In this document: positions 30,382 through 40,600 of the stretch, one piece after another
Layout: each line of letters opens with the position of its first letter
How positions within the stretch are numbered: position 1 is the first letter of the stretch
Source: Caecitellus pseudoparvulus
Taxonomy: Eukaryota; Bigyra: Bicosoecida
Assembly (NCBI GenBank): GCA_965644315.1
Contig: CBFFRQ010000042.1
Location: forward strand, 310,001-374,000
Direction of reading: 5' to 3'
Length of the DNA: 64,000 nucleotides
Translations under genes and position numbers: made by a program
The notes under the pieces: generated by a model
The model's input: only the letters and a program-made list of their open reading frames with translations
What the model was told of the DNA's origin: nothing
Databases searched by the model: none

Positions 30382-32289
30382 ATGGCTGGCTGGCGCAAGG
30401 CTCTGCACCGACAGGCGCTGACCTTGACACAGGACCTGTGCGAGCCACTACCGTGTGCTCTGCGACAGCGCCATCGTGGCAGCTGGCTGTGCCTGCTGTT
30501 TCCATGCTTGGTCGTGGGGGCCATCGCGCTGGCTTTCCTGCAAACTGCTGCGGAAATCGATGCGCCACTTCCTGTGCATGCGCCCTCGCCCGCTGCACTG
30601 GAGGCCTTGAAGCTGCAGGCACTCCGGTTGATGCACCCGGACAATGAGAAGGCCAGGCTGCTGATCTATGTGCCCTATGTTTGGTACTTGACCATGGTGT
30701 CCAGGCAGATCTTCCACATGGCCGATGCCGCCTTGGGCATGCCCGATGTGGACGTGGTCGTGTGGGGCCCGGGGTGGGCGGGGTGGGACCCACACAAGTC
30801 AGAGCAGGAAAACGTCGAGGCCGCCTTTCCGTGCGGCTCCCTGGACGTCGTGTACACCATTCAACGTGTGCGGACGCCCCTGGCAGCCTACTGCTCCGGT
30901 CGCCAGGCTTGGCTGGCCAGGGAGCGGGCGCGGGCCACAGCCCCAGCGGTCGGAGACCAAGCAGCCGTGCCAGCCGCTGCAGACAGCGTAGAAGGCAGCC
31001 CACAGGGTGTTGAGCGGGGCGATGCAGCGTGGGGTGCCAAGTGGGCCACTGTCTTGACGGATGCGGCTCGCCGCAGCGCCTGGCGCTTCCCTCGCGGCGC
31101 CCGGCAGCAGGGGGACTGGGCAGACTTGGCGCAGGGCACTGACTGGGGCAGCCAGCACTTGACAGAGAAGGAGTGGTTCCCTGCCGAGGCCAGGCAGGAG
31201 CGAGGCCATGGCGCACCAGACGCAAGCACCCTGCCCTGGCCCAGCGACACGGACGACCGCAGCGACGAACGACCGGTCATCGTCATGGAGGCGAATGACT
31301 GCTACACGGGCAAGTGCATGCTGCGGGCGGGCTCCACTGAGGGTGGCCTGGGCAACGCCCACGTCGTGGTGTACCCCATTGCCCACGAGCTGCCGGCGCT
31401 GGCCCCGCTGGCATCTTCCCACTTGGTTGCACACCTGCCTTTCTGCGCCCACGCGGGGCATATCGGGAGCCCAGTGCCCTGGGAGCAACGTCGCTTCTCT
31501 GTCGCTCTTGTGGGCATGGTGAACCCGTACTACCCGCTGCGCTCCACTGTCGCCCGGGCCATGCGAGCTGGCATGCTGACCGGCCTCACACGGCAGCTGG
31601 TGCACAAGGGGTACCCTGACGCCCAGGACCGAGCTGAAGTGGCGCACTGGTACGGCATTGACCTAGAGGCGGCGCCTGAGCCGTACAGCACCGGCGTCAC
31701 GGAGGCCACGCGGTTCGTGAAGGAGCAGTACACGGAGTACTGCCACATCCTGCGGCATGCCAAGATCGTCGCCATGGACAGCAGCATCTACCGGTACTTG
31801 GTGAAGAAGTTCCCCGAGACAGCCCTGGCTGGCACAGTCATTGCTTCAGACCTGCCCCCTGAGCACGCCCGCAGTCTGGGGGGGGCCATCCTGCCCCTGC
31901 CCCTCACCACTAATACCAGCCAAGTGGCGGCCATCCTCAACGCCGCACTGCAGGACGACGCGGCGTTGCGGCAACGCGCCGAACAGGGGCGCAAGTGGGC
32001 GCAACAGCATGCGGTGTGTGAAGACCGTGTCACGCGTGTACTGGATGCTGCGCTGGCGTTTGCCGGCGGCCGCCGCGGCACCGTGTACGCTCACCAGGAC
32101 TGGGAGGCCACTCCCTGTGGTGCCACAACTAACCCCCTCGCGTCCAGGGGGCGCGCCTACACCTGGTCTCGTGACGGCTGCTCGTGCCGCGAGAGTGACG
32201 ACTCGCAGCCTGAAGTGTGCGTGGACCCCGCTTCGGCGTTCCCGACAGACCCACTGCCGAGCCACTGGGTGGACTACCAAGGCGCTTGA
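30382..32289 (+). CDS. Type II membrane glycosyltransferase-like protein (GT-B-like)
   Basis: One exon, 635 residues. Short cytosolic tail, membrane helix LCLLFPCLVVGAIALAFL (about 34-52), then a lumenal domain. Blocks seen: LLIYVPYVWYLTMVSRQIFH, VVVWGPGWAGWDP, PVIVMEANDCYTGKCML, RRFSVALVGMVNPYYPLR and, near the end, AKIVAMDSSIYRYLVKKFPE with VASDLPPEHARSLGG-type sequence. This order resembles bacterial family-1/4-like transferases in which the sugar-nucleotide site lies in the C-terminal lobe. Ends with a Cys-containing tail (CSCRESDD). Substrate not predictable. Third in a same-strand run with the dehydrogenase and the GT2 protein. Confidence 0.62.
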   Translation: MAGWRKALHRQALTLTQDLCEPLPCALRQRHRGSWLCLLFPCLVVGAIALAFLQTAAEIDAPLPVHAPSPAALEALKLQALRLMHPDNEKARLLIYVPYVWYLTMVSRQIFHMADAALGMPDVDVVVWGPGWAGWDPHKSEQENVEAAFPCGSLDVVYTIQRVRTPLAAYCSGRQAWLARERARATAPAVGDQAAVPAAADSVEGSPQGVERGDAAWGAKWATVLTDAARRSAWRFPRGARQQGDWADLAQGTDWGSQHLTEKEWFPAEARQERGHGAPDASTLPWPSDTDDRSDERPVIVMEANDCYTGKCMLRAGSTEGGLGNAHVVVYPIAHELPALAPLASSHLVAHLPFCAHAGHIGSPVPWEQRRFSVALVGMVNPYYPLRSTVARAMRAGMLTGLTRQLVHKGYPDAQDRAEVAHWYGIDLEAAPEPYSTGVTEATRFVKEQYTEYCHILRHAKIVAMDSSIYRYLVKKFPETALAGTVIASDLPPEHARSLGGAILPLPLTTNTSQVAAILNAALQDDAALRQRAEQGRKWAQQHAVCEDRVTRVLDAALAFAGGRRGTVYAHQDWEATPCGATTNPLASRGRAYTWSRDGCSCRESDDSQPEVCVDPASAFPTDPLPSHWVDYQGA

Positions 32290-32477
32290 GGCCGTGGGCA
32301 GAGGCGCTGTGAGAATTAATTTGTATACTTCCCTTGCAAGCTTGGGTATGCACCATGGCTGCCGGCGTCAGGGGCTCCCCGTCGCGCCCAGCAGTGCACG
32401 CCTTGCTGCGTGAAGCCATCCCATCCCAGCACCACAAGTCCAATCGGAGAGGCAGTGGCTGCGAGGCCAAACCAAGC

Positions 32478-34452
32478 ATGGCGTCCCCCATCATAACCAA
32501 CACGCTTGTTGTTGATTCTGGCGGCATCATCAACGCCATAGCTCTCAACGGCAAGGCAGAGGTGTGTGGCAACGTGGGCAGGGCCGAGAAACAATTTCCG
32601 CACACGCCCCTTCCTCCTGCGTGCTTCCCAGAAGTATGTCACGATCCCGGAGGTGTTCGACGAAATCAAAGATGAACAATCACGCAAGCGCATGGCCCAG
32701 CTGCCCTTCGACTTGGATGTTCGGCAACCGAGCGATGCTGCTCTGGCAGCAGGTGCGTGGACTGTGGCGTGTTCTGTGCGCGGGTGCCGGGCAGCTCCGC
32801 CCCGCCCCCACGGCCTTGTGCGGCACACCCCACGCCGCCTCCCGCCACAGTGTCCACCTTTGCCCGCACAACGGGGGACTTGAAGTTCCTGTCCAAGGTG
32901 GACGTGCACGTTCTTGCCCTGACGTACATGGTGGCAGCCGAGGCGCGGGGCTGGGCAGACCTGGCAGAGGACATCACCACCCGGCTGCGCCGCATCACTG
33001 ACAAGGCCGCCAAAATCGCCATCCCCGGCGCACCTGCTCCCCAGCCGGCGCCATCTGCGTCCACTGCTGCCGCCCCAGGGGCCTCAGGTGCCCAGCCACC
33101 CGCTGCTGGCGCGCGCTCCGCGCCCAAGGCATGGGGCAAGCCTGCCAAGGCCAGCGGCAAGAAGCCAACCTTTGCGCAGCTCCTCGCCTCTGCCACAGCT
33201 GAAGAGGAGGACGGTGGTGATGCCCCTGCCCCGGCAGCTGCTGAGCCACCCAGCGCGGGGCGTGTCCGCTTCGCTGAGCCGACGCCGGAGGTGCCGGATT
33301 TCGGACAGGATGCCTTCCCCACGCTGCGCCCTGCCGCCGGCACAGCGGAGGCGGCCGCCTTGCCGCAGCGCATGGCGCCCCCCTCGTGGCCTCCTCCAGG
33401 CAGTGAGGGGCAGCGCCGCCCAGTTGGCACCTCCATCCTGGCCCTGGTCGCACAGGACACGGCTCGCAAGGCGGTGTCCGCGGCGCTGTCCACCATCCGG
33501 ACCCAGTACCCAGAGCCGGAGCCGGAGCCGGAGCCGGAGCCAGTGGGGGGCGACAGCGCGCCCCACGCTGGTGGGGCGGCGTCTGGTGGCGGGGCGGCGG
33601 CTTCCCGCAGCCACATCCTCAGCCACGGCGTGGCCCAGGGCTCCACAGTGCGGCATGTGAAGGCGGGGGAGGAAGACGACGGGCCTGCCTGGGTGACGCC
33701 CGGGAACTTGGCAGCAGTGCTCAGCTCAGGGGCTTCCTTTGGCGCGGGAAAGCGGGGGGGCGGGGACCCCGTCCCCGTCTCCCCCGTCGCATGTGTCACA
33801 GTCGACTTCACTATGCAGAACGTGCTGCTGGGCATGGGCCTGCGGGTGCTGGCTGCTGACGGGCGCCGTGTGAAGCGCAGCAAGCAGTTCGTGCTCAAAT
33901 GTGACTCCTGTTTCCAGTGCGTGCCCCTGCCTCGCGCGCTGTCGCGCAGCCCTGCCTCACGCCCAGCCCTCTCCCCACAGTGTGACTCGCGAAATGGACC
34001 GGCTGTTCTGCCCTGCCTGCGGCCACGCCACCCTGGCCCGCCTGGGCGTGACTGTGGACGGCAAGGGGCGCTCGCACTACCACTACTCCAAGCACCGGCG
34101 CGTGAACACGCGGGGGCAAGTGTACTCGTACGGCAAGCCGACAGGCGGCCGGGGCGGGGACCTGCTGCTCAGCGAGGACCAGCTCATGTTTGGCACGTGG
34201 GCAGGCAAGGCCAGGAAGAAGGAGCGGCACGAGTCCATGTGGGCTGACGGCGCGGAGATGATGCACAGCGTCAAGCGCGCTGGCTTTGGTGGCGGCTGGA
34301 CCAAGCCCACTGCTGGCGGGTCGGCCACCAGCGCGCCGGATGGCTTGGGCGTGCGAGGCAACAAAAACATCGTCGTGGGCAAGAAGGGCAACCCCAACGC
34401 GCGCAAGGGCCGTGAGCGACGCGGGGCCAAGAAGAAGAACAAGAAGCGCTGA
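32478..34452 (+). CDS. NOB1: rRNA-processing endonuclease NOB1
   Basis: PIN-domain nuclease that cleaves 20S pre-rRNA at the 3' end of 18S rRNA. Four exons (32478-32561, 32632-32752, 32851-33916, 33981-34452) give 580 residues, longer than the human protein because of an Ala/Pro-rich, probably disordered insert (about 33020-33680). PIN: LVVDSGGIINAI with the acidic residue in VVDSG, YVTIPEVFDEIKDEQSRKRM, then VDVHVLALTYMVAAEA. Zinc ribbon: KCDSCFHVTREMDRLFCPACG, two CxxC pairs restored by the last intron. The basic end has GNPNARKGRERRG and Lys-rich residues. An upstream in-frame ATG (32355) would add 41 residues; the PIN fold starts at once from 32478. Intron 1 contains CAATTTCCGCAC. Confidence 0.92.
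32592..32603 (+). promoter_or_regulatory. Recurrent word (CAATTTCCGCAC), NOB1 intron 1
   Basis: Exact core in intron 1, about 115 bases after the start codon. The same 12-mer occurs at 61599. Confidence 0.5.
33513..33541 (+). repeat. GAGCCG hexamer repeat in NOB1 linker
   Basis: Five near-perfect GAGCCG units coding for an alternating Glu-Pro run in the disordered insert of NOB1. In-frame, so expansion is tolerated. Confidence 0.85.
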
Positions 34453-34614
34453 GTGGGCGCGAGGCCCCTCGCGCTCTGCCAGCCTGTAGCAAGTCTCGCC
34501 TGCAGACACTTCCCTGCAGGCTCCCCAATACACTGCCTGCTGCATGACGACGCGGAGCATGCCTCCACGCGGCCGAACTCACCTCATGCAGAGCTACTCC
34601 GAATCACTTTACCC

Positions 34615-35521
34615 ATGTTCTCGTTCCGGTCCAAGGCCGATGTGGCCAGGGCTGCAAACCCGGCAGCAGCGGTGCGGACTGCGTTTCGCGGAGTTTCATG
34701 CCGGCCCGCTGCACACCGTGCGCCGCCTTGCCCCGCAGATGCGAGGGTTCGAACGAAGCCTGGTGAAGGAGCAGTTCAAGCTGCAGGCTGAAGCGACGAA
34801 GATGAAGCGCGAAGCAGATCAGTTCCTTGCAGCCGCGCGACGGGCTGCGCGCCGCGGGGACATGGCCGACGCCCGAGCCAACGCCAAGCTCGTGGTGGAG
34901 GCGCGGAAGACACAGGATCGCCTGCTGGCAGGCAGGGCACAGTTGAACTCTGTGTGTATGCAGATGAAGGGGCAGGCCGCGCTGGTGAAGGTGGCAGGCG
35001 CCATGCGCGTCGGCAGCCAGGTCATGGAGAGCCTGCAGCGGGCCATGAGCATGCCTGCCATCGCCCGGACGGCCCGGGAGTTTGCCATGGAGATGGACAA
35101 GGCAGGGCTGCTGCAGGAGATGGCAACGGACGTCATGGACGACGCCATGGACATGGCGGGGGAAGCGGGCGACATCAGCGACAGCGAGGTGGACGAGGTC
35201 GTGGCCTCCCTGACGGGGGCTGCGCTGCCCAGCCAGGCCGTGGGGCAGGTGGCAGAGGCATCGCCGGTGGCCCAGCCTGCCAGCTTGCCCCAGCCTGCCG
35301 GCCTGACGGTGTCCGAAGTCGCCGCGCTGCCCTCGGCGCCCTCCACGGCCGCGGCCACCAGCACAGCCGAGGCGTCGCCGAGGACTGCCATGGCCATGGG
35401 AGACGGCTTGCCCTCCCTCAGCGCAGTGTCACAGGAAGGCGCCCCGGCGGCGGCAGGTGCAGGCGGGGAGGCGTCGCCCATGGAGAGATCGTTGGAGGCG
35501 CGCCTGGCCGCCTTGGGCTAG
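34615..35521 (+). CDS. VPS24: ESCRT-III subunit VPS24/CHMP3
   Basis: Membrane-remodelling polymer subunit acting on endosomes and in abscission. Two exons, 34615-34671 and 34739-35521, give 279 residues. Core: FERSLVKEQFKLQAEATKMK, then ARRAARRGDMADARANAKLV, and AQLNSVCMQMKGQAALVKVA with GSQVMESLQRAMSMP and IARTAREFAMEMDKAGLLQE. These follow CHMP3 order closely, including the late TGAALPSQ block. The tail ERSLEARLAALG fits an MIT-interacting motif for Vps4. The linker before it is longer and more Ala/Pro-rich than usual. Exon 1 encodes only 19 residues, mostly basic. Confidence 0.88.
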
Positions 35522-35668
35522 GCTTGCAGCCCCCGCACCCCGGGACCACAAGGGCCGCAAGCCCAAACTAAACTCCCTCGTAAATGCAGCGTTCATGGTG
35601 TGGAGTTTTCCTACCCCTGCCCCACTCAGCTGCCCAGGACTGCCCTGCACTCCCTCGCGCACACCAGC

Positions 35669-35680
35669 AGTTTCCGCACG
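35669..35680 (+). promoter_or_regulatory. Recurrent word variant (AGTTTCCGCACG) upstream of small membrane protein gene
   Basis: One-base variant of the core, 64 bases before the ATG. Confidence 0.35.
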
Positions 35681-35744
35681 TCTGCACGTGCAGCTCTTCC
35701 AACCGTTCTGGGCCGCGCCCCTTTGCACTGGAAAGGCAAGCACC

Positions 35745-36351
35745 ATGTCATCGTTTGCATCTGAGTTGGCCAAGGCCTTGAACAGGCCCCACGGGCCTGT
35801 GAAGGCACTCATGTGGTTCACCATCGCCTTCGGCGGCAGCTATGTGTACATGGAGCACATCAAGCCGCTGCAGGATGCTGCAGCGTGGGAGCAGATGAAG
35901 AAGGACATCAAGACTTCTGTGCGTTTGCAGGGGGCTGCGTCGCTGGCTCCCTGCATTGCCACTGGGCATGCCCACACAAGAGTGGCACCTCTCCAACTTC
36001 CACATGCACAGGGCGACGGCTGGCTCCCGCACTACGAGGCGCGGAACCCAAATGACATTGCCACTGAGTACGAGCGCACGTACGGTGTGGAGCGCCAGCT
36101 CACCACGGACTTTACTTGGGAGCAATTGGAGGTGAGGTCGCCCGCAAGGCGCAGCTGTTTGCCCGTGGAGGACCTGCCCGCTTCCCCCCCCCCTTGCAGG
36201 GTGCGCCATCCAAGGACGGGAACGACCTGAGGTATGCCGTGGAAGGCAAGCGGTTGCAGGGTGAGTCCTACCGCCAGGCAAGCAGAGCTCGTGCTGCGCT
36301 CTCGACACAGTCGCTGCCTGGGTTGCATTCACAGCCGCTTTCTCAAGGTGA
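35745..36351 (+). CDS. Small single-pass membrane protein, unknown
   Basis: Four exons (35745-35918, 36012-36131, 36200-36260, 36335-36351) give 123 residues. Not recognised. The N-terminus MSSFASELAKALNRPHGPVK precedes one helix (LMWFTIAFGGSYVYMEHI), then a hydrophilic domain with GDGWLPHYEARNPNDIATEY and RQLTTDFTWEQLEG. Size and layout would suit an organellar inner-membrane accessory subunit, but nothing in the sequence proves it. The first three exons are supported by matching phases and typical GTGCGT/GTGAGG/GTGAGT donors; the last exon of 17 bases is the least certain. Confidence 0.5.
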
Positions 36352-36489
36352 GGTCGGACAGTCGAGCTGCAATGCACACATGAATGTCCATGCCACCACC
36401 TTGCGCATGCATACACGACAAACGGGGGAGGTCTTCAGCCTGTGCCGCCATGGGTGGGATCGTGGACGCACTCTAGTCCCTTGCTCGCC

Positions 36490-37170
36490 TCACGCCATGA
36501 GGGAAGATGCTGTGGAGGCCAGGGTGCCTAGAATGCCGGCGATGTCATCATCATTGAGGTCATTGAGGCTGGGCAAGACAGCCCGCGTCATGTCCACAGT
36601 CGTGGGGCGAAGGTTCATGAGGGATACCAGCTGCGGGGAGGAAGACATGGCTGCATCGTGCGCGAGGTGTCCAAGGCAAGCCATGGCAAGCTCGACACGC
36701 ACCTCAAAGTCTGAGAGCCTGCGCTCATGCGCACCCTCGGCATCGTGGAGGTCGAACACCAGTCCAGCCAGGGTCCTGCGAGGACAGCGGGGGCAGCACG
36801 CGGTGCTTCCCTTGAATTTCCGCACACACTGCAGAGCCGGCATGGCGCTGGCACGCACGGACGCAGTGCCTCGACGACGGCCTCCGCATCAGCGCCCTGA
36901 ATGCCACCAAACTTCTTGCAGAAACTGTGCGCCTTGGTGAAGGTCCTGTGGCATGGCGGAGGAGGTGGCGCGGCAGCTGGCCTGTTGGGCAAGACAAGCA
37001 TGTGCGCACCCGGACTGCTCTTTGCCGTCTGCGTGCTTGACGTGCGCATCAAGCACGATGGCTACCTCGGCATTGGACAAGAAGGTGGCGCCCTCCATGC
37101 CAGGCCCGAAGTTCCCCTGCTCTGTGTCCTCTTGGTCCGCCTCCATGAAGCGGGTGTCCACAGCCGCCAT
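36490..37170 (-). CDS. RPB4: RNA polymerase II subunit RPB4
   Basis: Stalk subunit of RNA polymerase II. Four minus-strand exons (37170-37010, 36945-36859, 36775-36703, 36630-36490) give 153 residues. The start region has ATFLSNAEVAIVLDAHVKHA, the family's LSNxEV block. The last junction restores RLSDFELVSLMNLRPTTVDM and then TRAVLPSLNDLNDDDIAGIL, the HRDC-like core of RPB4. RPC9 (Pol III) has the same fold and is the main alternative, but the FEL...ALIPSL-like order favours RPB4. Intron 2 carries TGCGGAAATTC on the coding strand. Divergent from the giant RhoGEF-PPR gene, 436 bases away. Confidence 0.75.
36814..36825 (+). promoter_or_regulatory. Recurrent word (GAATTTCCGCAC), RPB4 intron 2
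   Basis: Exact core, on the non-coding strand of RPB4, inside intron 2, about 350 bases after the start codon. Confidence 0.45.
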
Positions 37171-37606
37171 GGCGCTCGCAGTGGCTGCCAGGTGGGTGCG
37201 CAAGCTGATGCTGCTGCAGGCAGAGAAAAGGGGGGAGCAGCTTCGTGTGGGTTGCCCGGCGCGGCCTGCAGCTACAGCCACTTGTCCCCCGCGCAGTGTC
37301 TGCAATGTGGCTAGGCGCGCACACTGTGCGAAGAGCACTCCATCCAGCCGTGCGTTCCCCGCGCACGGCGATGTGCCGCATCGTCAAAAACAAACTCACA
37401 CATTGGGTTTCTCTGGTTGACTATGCAGGCTTCCTGGCAATGCTCTGCCGAAATTCCCAGGAGCTTTGGCGTCGAGGCACCTGCCAACCCTGCATCCAGG
37501 AAGGCTGCCACTGCCAGCCACGTGCGCCTGTCGCGCGCAGCACGGCGCAGGCCTTCTCAGGCAGGAAGGCGCAGGGTTCCAGTTTTAGAGTGACAGAGAA
37601 GGCGCC
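37171..37606. promoter_or_regulatory. Divergent intergenic region, RPB4 / giant RhoGEF-PPR gene
   Basis: 436 bases between head-to-head genes. A long open frame crosses it on + but shows no conserved feature. It contains CCGAAATTCCC (37448-37458), only loosely like the recurrent word. Presumed promoter for both genes. Confidence 0.45.
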
Positions 37607-40600
37607 ATGGCATCCCAGCGTGACCAGCAGCTCGCGGAGGTCATCGTGAGTGCACTTGCGAGGCGTGTTTGCACTGCACCACCTCGCATGCGACCTGGGC
37701 AGCTGCTGGGTCGATTCCTGGCGTCCCGTGTGGTATTCAGCTGCAACTGGTGTAGCTAAGTGTTCTGCTTGGTGATCTCGCTGGTGTTGTGCCGCGTGGG
37801 TGTGTCCAGGAGCGCGATGCCGACCGTCGAGGCAGCTGGCTGAGAGCAGGCCTGATTCCGCAAGCTGCAAGGAGAAAGCCCCTCCCCGCGGAAGCGCTAG
37901 TGGCGGCGCAGAGGGCTTGTGCAGCACTGGCGATGTTCTACAGCACACCACACACATCTCCTGCCCTGCCCCCTCTTGCCCAGTCGACGGAGGTGACTTA
38001 CCTGAACAACCTTGCTGTGTTTCGCGAGGTGCTGCTGTCTGAGCTGGCTGCCAAGACGGGCAAGGCGGTCTTCTCCAACATCGACGGGCAGCTTGGCACC
38101 ATCATTGAGGTGAACAGGGTCATCCTGAGCGCGCTGGAGGACGCAGCTGCCTCAGGCTGGACCACCAAGACAGTCGGCAGCATCTTCCTCTCCTACGCCC
38201 CCATGTTGAAGTGTTACAAGAACTACGTGGCAGGCTATGCCGAGGCGGACGCACTGGTGAAGGATGCCATGACTGCACGGGAGTTCACCAAGGTGCTGGA
38301 CGGCATCATGGCTGACCCCGCCAAACGTGCCCGGCTGCAGGGGCTGGACTTCACCGGCTTCCTCATCATGCCCATTCAGCGCATCCCCCGGTACGAGATG
38401 CTGCTGGGCTCCCTGGCTAAGAGCACAGGGGAGGACCACCCCGAACATGCAGAGCTGGTGCAAGCGTACGAGGCTGTGAAGGACATCAGCAACACGTTGA
38501 ACGGCGAGATCACCCTGCGGGAGAAGCAGGCGGCAGTCATCTCCCTCAACTCGTACCTGTTCAAGCCGCCTGCCCCAGGGGCTGCTGCGCCGACGCAGCC
38601 GGCGGGCATCGTCTCCCCTTCCAGGGTGTTCATCATGTCCTCCAGGTACTTCCTCCCACGGTCACTAAACTCAGTGGCGCCGCAGTGTGTGGAGAGCGGC
38701 GCGACGAGGTACCTGGCTGGGACAAGCCACGACCGCCGTCGCTTCAGCCGGGTGCTGGAGCCCTCCAGCAGTCGCGCCGGCTCACCCACTGCTGGTGTGC
38801 GGGTCATGCTGTATCTGTTCAATGACCTGCTGCTGGTCACGCAGCCTGCTGATGTAGGGGGGGTAGGGGCCAGCACTCGCTCCATTGGCAGCTCAGGCGG
38901 CGCAGAGGACTCCCCCGGCACGGCCGTGGTACTGGCCCGCATCCCCATCACGGCCAGCGTGGACGTGACGACGCTGCCAGAGCGGGGCATCCTTGCCTTG
39001 CGCAGCCTTTCGGGCGCCGTCACGGGGCTCCTGCTCAGTGCAGTGGCAGACCAAGGCGACCCTGCCTCCAAAGTGCGCAAGTGGTCCGACAGCATCTCTG
39101 CGGCCGTCACTAGTTTGAAAGAGACCGCACAACGCAAAGCCGCCATCAGCCAGAGGCTGAACTTGGGTCCCCCACCTGCCGCTGCCGCAGCGGCCAGCGG
39201 CAACGGCACCGCCTTCTCAGCGCCGGGAGACCTGCACCTGCCAACTGCTGTTGCGGCGGCGGGGGGGCGCATGGTCCACTTCCACTCCCCTGCCGCCCTG
39301 GCTGCAGCTGGTGCGGGGGACGGCGTCATCAGCTTGGAGAGCATCCTGTCCCCCAGCGCTGTCGCAGAGAAGCGCGCGTCCCTGCTGAATTCCATCCTGC
39401 AAGGCACCGCCGGCACGCCCTTTGACGAGGCCAGCGCCAAAGTCATCACGCGTCGCGGCAGTGAGCGCTTGGTGTCGGCTCAAATGGCCATGTCCATCAT
39501 GGAGTCTCCCCTGCAGAAGCGAGGCAAGAGCGCCTTCGGCGGCTGGCGCAGCCGCTGGTTCGTGCTCCAGGTGCACCCCTTGCGAGACCCAGTGCCGGGC
39601 CTGACGCCAAACCTTGACATTGCAAAGGCGGCGCGCCTTGCTGCTGCCGCTGACGCGTCTGGGCGGCCCATGTCTGTGCCTTTTTCCTACCCGCTGCCGG
39701 AAGTGACAGGCTCCCTGCACTACTATGAGAGCCGCAAGGCCTTCGACTCGGGGGCGCAGCCCAAAGGCACCATCGACCTGGCCCAGGTGGAAGGCGTCGT
39801 CTGGTACGGAGGCTCCTCAAGCGGGGACGGCAAGCGCTTTGACGTCAAGACCAGCGGCCAGCGAGACTATGAGATCAGAGCGACGTCCGTGCCAGGGTCC
39901 ACCTCTGCGGAAGCAGTGGAAGCCCTCGCCAAGAACTGGGTTGCCATGCTCGTCTGCGTGGAGGAGCTGAAGGCCAAGGTGGCAGACCTGCACGACGAGC
40001 TGCAGCGGCGCAAGACCGAGTTGACCCTGTTCAAGCAGGACCCCCCCGCACAGGACGGCAAGGACGAGGATGCGGCAGATGCCCCCCCAGCTGAAGAGGC
40101 ATCCACGCATGCTCCGAAGCTGGGAGCTCAAAAGCGCCCCCCTCCGCCGGCTGGCGCGCGCAAAGAGCCACCTCCTGCGCTGCCAGGGCGTGCTGCAACG
40201 CCGCCCTTGGTTGGCTCAGCCATCCCGGAGGCAGAAGAGGAAGATGTGGAGTCGGAGGGCGCCCCCTCCCCGCTCCCACGGGGCGCCACGCCGCCCGTCT
40301 CTACCTCGCCCCCGGCAAGTGGCGCGCCAGAACCCTCTGCAGATGCACCTCGCCCTGCTCACAAAAAGTCCATTGCTATCCCAGCTGCAAAGCCTGCACC
40401 GCCTCAAGCGCGGCTCCCTGACACTGCACCCGATGCCGCCGAGGGTGCTGCTCCTCAGGATGCGTCTGCCAAGCCGCCTGTGCCAGCGGCTGGCAAGGCT
40501 CCCCGTGCCACCAGCTCTGGGCGTTCGCGACCTCCGCCTCCAGCCGCCGGCAAGCGAGCCGGCTCAGCGCAGAGGAAGCCCCCACCTCCCGGGAAAACTG

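Noticed and set aside
30549-30559. TGCGGAAATCG as another regulatory copy
   Set aside because: It lies inside the coding sequence of the GT-B-like protein, where it encodes ordinary residues near the end of the membrane helix.
37171-37649. Open frame on + between RPB4 and the giant gene as a separate small gene
   Set aside because: No conserved block, start only by chance ATG or alternative codon, and it sits in the divergent promoter and exon 1 of the giant gene in another frame.
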